From contig NC_088311.1 of NCBI RefSeq assembly GCF_910592395.1, positions 9,676,501-9,740,500 of the forward strand: a DNA stretch of 64,000 nt. The letters run 5' to 3'. The notes below the pieces were generated by a model that was given only the letters and a program-made list of their open reading frames with translations, did no database searches and was not told the origin of the DNA. The translations under genes were made by a program, and so were the position numbers. Origin of the DNA: Lineus longissimus (taxonomy: Eukaryota; Nemertea; Pilidiophora; Heteronemertea; Lineidae). Of the stretch, positions 21,301-33,300 are shown one piece after another. Positions within the stretch are counted from its first letter, which is position 1. Each line of letters begins with the position of its first letter.

Positions 21301-24300
21301 GTAAGAAATCGCTCACGGCGAAGGAAATTTTCATCCGCAAACTTCGGTAATAAACATACATGACTAGGCTTCTTTTATTCATCGTTTGTTATAAAATATC
21401 AGTCAATCATAGACAATTAGGCCTAGACATAGTCGTCAACCTTATCCATGCATAATGCATGACAGGCCCCCAATTTTCTCTGTATCACCCTGTATGAACA
21501 GACCGATCCGTAGTTCAAATAGGCCCCGCGTGGTGGTGGCGTATTTATAAGCGGAGCGCTATTGGTTCATATTATGGGTGTGTGGTGGGCGTGTCTTCCC
21601 ATATTTGGGAGATCAGTACTGTACACTGGAGGCGAGGTACAACTGGGTTGTTCTAAAATACAGACTATTGAATCGGATATGCGACAGATTTCTAAATTAC
21701 CATAAAATTCCGATCTGATCATGTAAGAATAAGCTCCAAATGTTGATTCGTAACCACGTTAGGTTCGAATGGCATTATTTCATGTTTTTATGCATTTTTA
21801 GGACTGATTCCAAGGTTTATCACTGGTTCCAAGGTTTCACTGATTCCAAGCTTTATCAACTACCCCTAAAAATAGCGCGGGAGAGTCTGACCATCGAAAC
21901 TATAGGCTATAGATGCGGTTAAATTCCAAACATCGCACAGCGGAGTCTATTTCAATGAGCCAATCAAAACAAGAATAGCTCCCTACTACAGCCTCGGTCT
22001 CATGAATGTTCGCATTTTCAGGTTCCAATACATCCTGTGGCGCATGGTAGCCTACTCTCACCGAGGTTGGCATCTCGCGATTTCGCATTCCGCATTTCGC
22101 GGTTTATAATAAGCCCCTTTTCACTATCAATTGCTGATTGCTCGTTTCATTTCGAGGCACCAAATCCTGACTTTTATTACTCCTTGAGTGGGTTTCGCAC
22201 TTTTCTAATTCCGCTCCTTTGAGAAATCATTGTAATGGAAATGCACTCTCTGCTATAATGACAGGATTTCATATCGCAATCAACATGATCAAATAGAGGA
22301 CAACTCCTCCCGAAGTGTCAGTGTCCTGAGTGAGTGACATAGTAACAGCCTTCATATTTAATTATGGTGTATTGAATTTCAAAGAAAACATAGCAAATGA
22401 ACAAATGGGATTTACATTTACAGTAGTTGGACCACAAAAGTCTTGCACCCTCCTAAGGGATGATATATCAGTAACCCAGAAAGCGAATACTTACAGTTCA
22501 TTTGAATTGCTTTTTTACAGAAGACGGTAGAATATAAGAATATTTATCTACTCTCACGTCTCTTCTATGGTGCCAGTAATAGAGCCAATGACTTTAAGTC
22601 AAACATTTAGTTCTGATCGTTAGTCCCCGAGGAGAGGTTAAAAACAGTTCCTTTACCATTCATAATGTGCATAACTGGTTGTATTGTATACACAGTCACG
22701 TGGATATTATAATGTACATGTACATGTACATACTGCATCAACAGCAGGATAAGTAGTCGGCGGAGCAATAGATCCTTAAGATCATACTGTTCTGATAAGA
22801 CGGCACTACTTTCCTGACAGAGTAATCAGTTTAAAGTGACCTGATCCATCTTATTTAGACCCTGATACCGTGAGGGCAATACGACTCCAGCCATGAGATA
22901 TTTCATTACAAACAGAAATCATGATCACGATGACAAGACATCCTTCCTCTACGGAGAGTGACACAGGAGGCCGCCATTAGGGACATGCAGAATCCCGCTT
23001 CCTGCCTGGCTGGAAGCAAGCCAATCCCATCAACACCAATTACTTCAATCGTATGTCAAAGATGTTGCTCAGATGGAATATTACTGTCAGATCACAACAT
23101 TTACCAGAATTCTCATTTTAAATGTCTCATCGGATGACAGCTGTTATAATCAATTGAAAGTGGTCGTTGAGAAAATTCGCCCCAAAACCGAAGTGTAAAA
23201 ATTCTACATTAATTTAATTTTTTACTTGCTACTAATCATGACTGTCATCGTCTTTTACCCCCTTTAAATACGTTTTTTAAGTCTTGATAAGATCAGCAGT
23301 AGAATACAAAAACCGAAGCAGTTAAGGTGCTGGTATTTTCAATAGCCAATGGTCAACAACACACTCAAAGAATGACTGGTTAGTTTTACAAATAATCAAC
23401 TTCTTTCAATGTTGCTTGACTCCCCATTAACCCTCCAAGACCGAGTAATTTTTTGTCTATTCAATAACTAATGGTCAACATTACACTAAGACGAGTGATA
23501 AGTTCCACAAACAAATTTGATTCTTTCCCAGTTGCTACTCCCCCCCCCCCCCCCCCCCCACCCCGCACCCCCAGACCGGGATATTTCATATGAGTCGTCT
23601 TCGCGTAACAACTGAAACAACATATCTCTTAACATTTTTTTACACCATAGGGGTTTGTCAGTCGGGGAACATGGCCAAATTGCTCCTCCGTTTTCTTTAT
23701 TTAAGCCCAACGACACTTCGGCGGCATGTGGTGTTTGTTATCACGGCACATCGCATCTTGGCAAATTTACAGTCAACGTTAAGTAAAATATGACGGCAAG
23801 AAAGCACTCAACGCCACGGCAGGAAGCAGAACTCGAAGAAAATTGGGCATGATTGGAAGGAGTGAAATGAAACAACAGCATGGAGTCAAATACGATGATT
23901 ACTGGGGCTGATGGTAGTGAAAGGGCCAAGGGTCCGTAAGGCATCCGGATTTACATTGGATTGGACTAGGTTGCTCAGGTGACATTTAATCTTATGTCTT
24001 TTAACGTCGAGCAAGTACATATAGCCTGGAAAAAGTTTATCCAAGGTACAAAGTGGAAATTGCGGCAAATACTTACAAAGCAGTTAGCAAGTTTTCCCCC
24101 TCCTGTCCGTCTGGCTATCATATAGGTTGTGGTGTTCTGAGACCATTTACTCAAACATACTAAACTGGCAGCTAAAATGAGAGAAATGAAGGAAACGGCA
24201 TATGCATTGCGTTTAGCAAGGCATATCATCAGGCACCTAGACAACGCTGTAAGGCGAAAAAATGTAAAAGTCATTATTGGGTCAAAATTGGATCTTGCAT

Positions 24301-27300
24301 GGCGCTTCTGCTGTTTCCGTACTTATATCGGGTTATTCAGAAAAAACGGCCTGTCTTTCCAATTCGTATATCTCAAAGATGGAGAGAAGGTAACTGAGAC
24401 AGACAATCAATAATTCATAAAGACTATACAGTTTTTATGAATTATTGCTACTATCAATATATACGCCATGAACATTTCTGCACGATAGCTATTGTACATT
24501 TTTATTACTTGACCATGAATCTTGTAAGATATGGTTGTTCATGTTACAGCTATATTTTATCATAATATTCGACATTTTTGCAAATCAAAATATAAATAGG
24601 CGCGAAAATTTTGGGGTTTAAAGTATATCTCTGAAAGCCCTGAAAGCCAGATGCACTAACAACAATTCATCTATGTTATATGACTAGAGGCCTGAACCGT
24701 TCCATCCCGTCTCTAGTTTTAACATCCTTCAAGGCACATCAACCCAACAAAAGAAATGCATTATCACTATCATCTCGTCGAGGCAAAAACTGCAATCTAT
24801 TCATACCATCCATTAATCTATTTGCCTGATTATTCAACTGTTTATCAATAAGAACAACAACAATAAAATGCTTCAAAACAAATCTACTGGACTAGAAAAG
24901 GCGTACATTAGTGCGAGTTATCGTTAACAATAGTCAGTAAGGGCCAATGGCAAGCACCTTATTTCACCGTTAATCTTTTTTTCTCACCATCACCATTTGG
25001 CGCTGTCGTGTGAATTCCATGTCAAAGACAGTGATATCCTTGCATTGTCCTTTCAACTTAAGTTCTATATCGCGTTCCTATTGAAGAATACGGATAATGA
25101 AAACATGCTCAATAATAAAGTGTGTTTCACTCTTAAGTACTTAATACTAAAGTACATTGTACTAAATGGATATTCGATAAAGAAAATATATTGTACTTGC
25201 ATTCTATTTCAAGTGTGTTGCTTTTTCATATGATTTGTATCCATTGTGCAAAAATACAAAAACGTCTTTTTTCACAAGATTTATTTCCATTCCACATGGA
25301 CTATTTTGATTTAAAGGGGGCTGGCTCTAAACTTTCGAACCTGAAAGAATAATCGAAAACGATGTTCTCGGTCCCATTCCAATGGTTTATGCTGGAGAGC
25401 TGCGATCATGTGGTCGGATATTTGCGAGTACATACGTCATTCATCGCCGAAGGGTTAACCATTCCGATACCTATGGTACTTTTTGTTTTTTCCCATACGC
25501 TTTTTTGAATTCTCTTCCTGGAATTTATGGCTCAAGAGAGAAGAAAGATGTGGTGCGTCGCAGAGAACGCAAATTGCCAAGTATCCCCAAGACATTAACA
25601 TCTAACTAATATTAGGTAATGTAACGTCCTTTCTTTCATGAATGAGAATGCACAAATACCCTAAAAGTCCACGGTTTGAGCACAAGTGACTCATCTTGGT
25701 TCCCCGAGGAAGACAACCAAAGGATTATAGAATTTAGTATCATGGATACCCCAGCCGATTCATCAAATGATGTGTCGCCAAAGGAATGTAGAAACTGACA
25801 AAAACAACTGTGGCATATCAATTCAGTGGACAGATTATCCTGGGGGAAAGTATCCATATATCATGCACAGCCATTCGAAATCGGAAAGAAATAAGTGGCT
25901 GTTGTTGGTTATTTTTTAAATGATTTTCGTCGCTGTTCAAAATTACCAGACCAGAAATACCTTGCACGCCCAGACAAAAATGAGTATTTTAAAATAATAA
26001 ATAGTCCAGTAAATAATTTGAACAGTGGTTGTGATTCGATGAAAATCATTTACAAATGTATTTCATATCGGAAGAATTAATGTGGATGTCTCTATCTTGC
26101 CAAGTGGTCACATAATTTTCTATTTACAAACTATGTGCCAAGTGAACATGCACAAACAACGATACATCAGTGTACACCACGTGTACAGTCACATGAACAA
26201 ATACAATATTCCCCAGGTTTACTCTAGCAATGCAGTGTGACAACAAACGTGATGCACTCAAAACCATTTTTTAGCAAAAAATAAACAAGAACGAAAAAAA
26301 TTGCCAATATAAACTAATGTTTAAATATAAGTAGTTATTTTTTCAATATATTACAGAATAACCATTGTCAAAGTTTTCCACAAATAACGTCCTCAGGCAA
26401 GCTAACATTTTTAGCAGTGCATTTGGTATATTCCACCTATATTGTTGTTAACAAAGCTGGCAATAAGAACGCTCATAGCCCATAGCAATTGCAGCCAAAC
26501 CAGCGAATGTATAAGCCCTGTCGACGGCATGACATATATTGTGTTTAATCTATAATAGAGGAAATATCATGCATTTTATCAATAGAAAACCATGTATTTT
26601 TAGACGTGTCTTTGAAAGGATGCATTTTGTTTATCTATAGTAGATCCTATCGATTAAGGACACCCTCGGACTGACAAGTACTGCCTTGACAGATAGGTGT
26701 CTTGTTTACAGAGGTCAAATTAAATGGAAACAACCGATTTGGGACCAAAACTGGTGTCCTTTATAGAGAGGTGTCCGCTAAGAGAGGTTCTACTATAATA
26801 AGATTATTGAGAGAGATCAAAAAGTGGTAGATGACAAGCACTTCACATTCAGTTCAAAGAACGTAAATTCTCCCAAACCATAACACAGCATGTTAAAAAC
26901 ACTGCCGTACTGAAAGGGTTATTGTCTTAGATAATGGCGTCTCACCAGACATTTCAATATCTGAGACAAGACCACTAATGAATATTCATAGGTTGGAGGG
27001 TCGAGGCCTATCAATTAGACTAGTGCATGTTTTTAACTCTCAAGTACATATTTGGAGAGGTATTGAAAAAATATTTGCTGTGGCAAGTCTACAGATATAA
27101 AGAAATTATTTGATGAAAAAATTAATTTCGATTTTTGCTAATTGGGTAATAGGGGCCGTGTTTTGAGTTTTTTCTGCCAGTTGGCTGAAAAGAGTGAAAA
27201 TATCAAAGTCTGTCTAATTTGTCGATTATCAAAAAATTTCCGTGGTCAATCACCAGTTTATTTTTCACCATTTACTTGCCCGACTGTCCGGAATAACATA

Positions 27301-30300
27301 ATCTAAATTTCAGATTCACAACCGCACGCATTATTTGATGCGTCGCGGTCAAACATTGACAATTTAACTGCCAAAAGGCTTAAAAAATCAATTGTGGTCT
27401 TGTCTCATCTGGTTATATGAAAAACCCTCGATGTTTTTTGAGATTCTGAAAAACCTCTTATTGTTTATCAATTTGCTGCAAAACCTCTCCGGTATGCATA
27501 ATGCTTGTGTTGGCTGATAAACCTTTCAAGGTTCTTCAAATATTTGTCTTCTGAAAACACTTCTGAAAATACAGTAAGACATTTTTTCACAAAACTGATC
27601 GATGAATGAAAATTACATTTGGAGGCCGCACATATAATCATCTTTGCAGGTGTCTAAGATAAAGACATTTTATACGCCACCCAGAGTTGTTGCAAATCAA
27701 CTGCACTTCGTCCAAATGCAACTAGCTATCAATGAATTTGTAATGCTAATGTAATTAGGGGCCAGGGTATATGTATATTTGACAATTACAACTTTATGGA
27801 TTCTATTTACAAAGAAAATCAGTCAGTTTGATGAAAGGGAGCTTAAAGGTGACTCAATAAAGAAGGAAGACGAGACGGAAATTCGTCATGAAAGTTTTTT
27901 TTTGTAACCGGGAATAATCAAAGCCTCTTAAGGCAAAGCAGATTTTAAATGAGAATTGTATGGGAAAAAGAGATACAGACATCATCCTCACAAAGGAACC
28001 AGTGGAAATTAGCGGATTTGGTTTCAAAACCTACAGCATAAGCCGAATTTTTATAGATGCCGGAACAGAAAGAAATCATATAAAGTTCATTTCCCTCGTC
28101 TAACCTTTAAATAGTAAAATACAGAAACGCCCTATGGAGAAGAAGCTATCATCTATAAACTATTCTTCTCCTTTCCTGTCAGACTAAGTCCAGTGCAGCA
28201 CTTTAATGCATAAGCTGTTCAAGTTATAGTGTGTTGTACCAGTTTTTGAAGAAAATTAATCTTAGATCAAAAATGAAGAGTTAGATGGAAACTCGTTCTT
28301 TCTGTTCCAGCGAAAACCTCATTAGAAACTATCAAAAAATATATATTTATCCAACGAAGACTATTGCCTTTGGAAACTAGTAGTTATAGTTAAAACTTTT
28401 CCAATTTTAGATTACTTGATATTTCAGAAAATTTAATGAATAAATCTAAAATGACAAAATTACGATTAATATTGGAATGGTGAAAGATATGGAAACCAAA
28501 CATTTACTTTTATCTGCAACTCTTGGCTGCAACTACTGCACAACCACAAAAAAACCTTTAGAACATGATAAACTAAGTTGTCCTTACCTGTGATTGGAGG
28601 GCAGGTGATTTCAACTCGCAGTTGCTGTAATATCCCACATCCACTGGTGAACGTATTTTTAGTTGTACATGTTGGACTGCCCTTGGCAACGTCTATGGTA
28701 TAACGTCCATCGTAAGGACATTTAGACCCTCGGATTTTGGATGCTGGAAAGGAAAATGAACGGCGTTTTTTAAATATCTGTTATCATCCACGGCGCTTTG
28801 TTGATTACTTTAGTTTTATCGAACAAGAAACAAAAACATTTTTACTTGAAAAACTAAGTTAAAGCATAGTATTTCACTAGAAGGATTGTTAGAGGAACGT
28901 ATTAAAGTATATTGGAGGAACATATTATGGAATATGATCTCAACATTCAAGCAAGCTGATGAGAGCTCGGTTCATACCCTGAAATATTTGGCTTGTGCCC
29001 TATCAGATAACTGTCATTCAATAACTAATTGATACAAATCAATCAAGGAATGTGCACAAATATCTGACTTGGAAGAGAAATCTACCAGTTCAAATATCTA
29101 CGAGATATTATTATGTTTGGACCATGAAGTGGCACAAGGCAGATTTAGACGTTCCGCCTTGAAGAGGATTGGTCAATTGAAGCAACAAGGGACGTGTCAG
29201 GAGAAAGTATTGAAAATGATAGATATTGGCTTATTATGACCCGTACTTAAAAATCTGTCTCCTTAAAGTTTGGAGACCTGCTGATGGCATAAATCGATAC
29301 ATCGATAATATCAAAAATTGATAAAGACTTTATTGATTCTTGATAATTTCAAGAGACAGCTATGCATTGGTTATTTTGGAGCATGTAAGCGATTTGTAGT
29401 ATACTCATATTAACTATTATACTTCATGTTCTTCTTTTGGGCAGGCGGAAAATGTTTCTCAAGAAAAATACGATCCACGAAAAACATACTGTACTCTTGT
29501 CAAGAAAATTTGTAGGTCGGGAAGTTATCCATAGAGAGGGTTCGGTATATACGTTATTCAGCATAAAAGGAGACGTCGCAATTACATGTACATATGTACT
29601 ACTATCATGACTGGACTCGGCATAGTAAAATTGTCATCAGGATTTTCAGAACGAACTGTTGCATAAGGAGGGGCATCATAAGGCTGAGTGACTTCTTGAA
29701 GTTCGTGTTGAGTCAGAAAGCAATGTGTGTAGTGTGGAATGCAGGATCCAAGCGAGAAGGACTGAAGCAACCGAAAGGACCTTAATCCGCTAGTTGATGG
29801 CCTCGGTTTTCAGTATTCACAAGGAGAACACCATGCATCATATATTCCCACAGTAGACAAAGTAACATGTACTGCTTATGCCCTCTTAGCAATAGTTCCA
29901 ACGATCCAAACAAGTGGACTTGACTGAATTACAGATGCCGATGGTCGAAGTCTCTTAGTAGATTTTTCCATTATTGCCACAGTCTGTAGACAAAAGTGAT
30001 GCTTCCTGTCTGGCCTCACATGATATGAGTGCTCATGTTTACAGAATTAGTCTTCGCCGTCCATCATGGCCTCTCAGAATATTAATCGGCCAATGCGAAC
30101 TTAGTCATCTTTCGAAGGCAACAGTACTACATTAGTTGCATAAGAAATCAGGTTTACTTTGAAGTAAGTACTGAAGAAAGATGCGTGTTGTGATAGCTGA
30201 CAACCAATTACACATCTCCAAACGAATAAAAAGTGATTGATCTTTTACTGAAATGTAGGTATGGTGGTAAATGAGGATTCGTGAAATGAGTAGCTGGAAG

Positions 30301-33300
30301 GAAGATAAACCCTCTGAACAGAAAACTATTTGAACACTTCTATAGCTATCCCAATATTTTCACAAAATAACTATTTTACTAACGAATGAGCAATTGCTTG
30401 ATACCACCGGTGAAATTATCTTCAAGACACGCGCTTGACTGTTTCTCAACCATTTTGCCTGAAAAGATAAGAGAATGACTTACGTTATATTTTGTGAATG
30501 GTATTACTCATAAGCGTAACATGTGATTGGCTACTAGCATCTAACATGGCATGTCCCCTCGCATCTGGAGACTTTATCAGGTGTGCAAAACGCGTGTTGA
30601 TATTTTATAATAGTGATGTCCTACCTCATAGTCTTATGACATAATACTAGGCACTGCAAGAAACCACCATGTATTATCTCTTAATTCGGCTCTGACATTA
30701 GAAAAAAAATATGACGTCTCATCTTAAATAGATATAGAAAATACAAATATTTTAAAGCGACAAAGGAAAGCAAGTAATATGAAATCTGAAATCTGAAATC
30801 TGAATCTGAATCTGAAAAAGGCACATTTGTACAGGCACTGCAAGAAAAAGCCGTTACCTATCTGTTATACTAACAATGTTATAGATCACGCCATTTAATG
30901 CAAACTTCCAGTGTAAGAAGTAAGTTTTTAAAAGATTTTAATGGCAATAATTCATGTAAAATCCATGTTCTATTTGAAGAGAATATACTGGTTTATATAA
31001 AGTGTAAGAAAACAATTATATTCATTGTAGCAAAAAATAAGAACGATACCAACGATGGATAACTCTCAAATCAAAAGAAAGGTACAACAACACAAATCGA
31101 ATATAAAGACAGTGCTAGTCATTTCACCTGAGTCTGTTTCTAAGCCATTGTTGGTTACACTCTTCTGCATTGAGAGATCAGCAAATAGAATTAAGATAAT
31201 TTCGTTCAAGAGTGATTCAATGAATCTCGAGTGTTTGCTCAGCACTCTCAGTGATGTCAAGCAGAATATCTGCATCTCTCAGTGAATGAAATGAAAACAG
31301 ACACCGTCGATAGTAGTCTCACGTTTTTATCTATTATTCTTACACACCTTGCAATGTTGTATGTATGCACGGAGTCTCGCGTTTGTGCGAGCCGTCTCGA
31401 TTTTTTGATCGAGATGTAGACGGTGCGATCGAGTTGCACCAGCTGTGTTGGGTTCGAGGGAATAAAGTCACGACCGAAGCGAGTTTCTAATATGATTTGA
31501 GCGGACAACTCGTTAACTATTAGATGCGAAGGAAGTGAAAGTTTAAACACTGGGTCCGTGTACTATTAAAAGTCGAGACCGTTGGTCAAGGTCAAATTTC
31601 GCTTCAAACCTGCGGCCAAAGCGCGTCTGGCTAAGGCCACTCTAGTGGTGTCAGTTTTACCGATTGTAACCTAAGGGCATTGTCACCCTAGCCATAGAAA
31701 CACTTTACAAGACCGAGTATTCAGGGGAATGGGCTAAAGTTCATTATACCATACAGCATACCGGTGTAACATCTGTGGTTGTTTCCCATGTGTCAGTGTT
31801 TCCAAACAATAGGCAGCTAGAGAGACCATGACTTTTCAATAGGGGGGATCCGCAGAAAAACTCGTCAATCTATTTTTGAGCGTTCCCAAACAATGAGGGG
31901 AAACACTCAAAAACAGAAACACTCAAAAGCATTACACCGGCACTACTCTACAGATTGTGGAAATGGTGGCTGTATAATGCATTAAATTGCGTAGTGTATC
32001 GCGATCAGATTGAATCGACACAATACGTTTTCACGAGATGCCGTGATGTGTGTCCGCACCGATGAACCCATCAGGGAAAACCAGACATGGTGACGGAAAA
32101 AACTGATTGACAGATCTCCATTATTGATAAAAATTGAAACTTGTCAAGAATCTGTGAATGACACATTTTGATCAGTATCATGAATCACCCAATGAATTTC
32201 AAAATGATAAATGCTGACAAATCAATATTGGTTTAAAACTCAAAGAGAGCATTGAATTTTGTTGAGGCCAGTGCAACTCGAGAATTCTCAACACGGATCT
32301 ACTATAGTTCACGTACAAATGTGCTTACTATGACGTGGTGGTAATGGCTTTGAAATCAGGACCATCAAAGGTATGATAAACTCAACTGTCGATCAACATC
32401 AGTGAGAAAAAGACATTTGTATGCATGCGTTTTTGTATCAATGCCTTAAACATAAGGGATTAAGGAAAAAAAAACTTAAATAACTTGAACGTCATAGATT
32501 CTGTTCAAGGTTACACTTCAAAGTTGTATTAGTAATTACTTAAACGCAATTGTTACCATCTGAATAAGGTATTCCTCTCATGACGGTATTGGTTACTGAA
32601 GCTGCAGCGTTATTTAACATTGTTCAATTCCATGCTTAGTGTTTGTACCGATATCACCAGCGTTTTGCATGCACTAAAATTGCTTATCATGATTGCAACA
32701 TTTTTTATTGATAAGTGTTATACTTTTCTGCACTAATTGCGGTTTAGTAATCTCATTAATGCTACTTTCTGATCACTAACGCTACACCGTGATCACTAAT
32801 TGAATCACGCTATGCCGAAGCATGCCTGCAGTGGCTTTCACTGCATTAATAACCAAGATAAAAGTTATTGTTTTTACATGCTAAATGAGAGTTAGCTTTT
32901 CTTTTCTACTAATTATCATCACACCGCTTTTGACAGTTGGTAACTTCATTAGCATAGAATGCTTTGAGGATGAGTGTGTAAAAGTTATCAATGAAAAACA
33001 ATGTTGCAGGTAGGCTCGTCCCCAGGGGAGAATCTTAGCACCTTTTTTCAACCAAATGCATCCAGGAAAGTTTCCAAGATATACATGTACCCACAGGCAG
33101 CCCAGGATTTGCTTATTACTCAGGGCATGAACTAATGAGAAAGAAGAAGAATCCAAGAGCTATAAAACGAAGATGTGCTCAACAATCTTCGAATGAATTA
33201 CAGCATCCTTACCAAATTTCGGTTCGATGAATGTACAGTCAAAATGAAATTTTTCTGAAGTTTTCGTATTTTTCCTTCGGACTAAGACTGTTTTGAAGGT

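Larger units (their letters stand above)
19648..24076 (-). other. Gene 2 intron F-G, rich in mobile elements
   Basis: This 4.4-kb intron carries a 185-bp inverted-repeat element (19803-19987), a nested pair of Mutator-like elements (20313-22115) and a low-complexity block with a long C run (23329-23580). The rest shows no gene. Confidence 0.7.
24172..28587 (-). other. Gene 2 intron E-F
   Basis: This 4.4-kb intron holds a 162-bp element (26636-26797) and a 444-bp element (26963-27406). The frames at 25382-25609 and 25857-25636 are not supported by any domain or splice context. Confidence 0.7.

Noticed and set aside
21480-21640. Host promoter with a TATA box
   Set aside because: The patch lies wholly inside the nested 1,008-bp element and no gene follows it, so it is at most a relic of the element.
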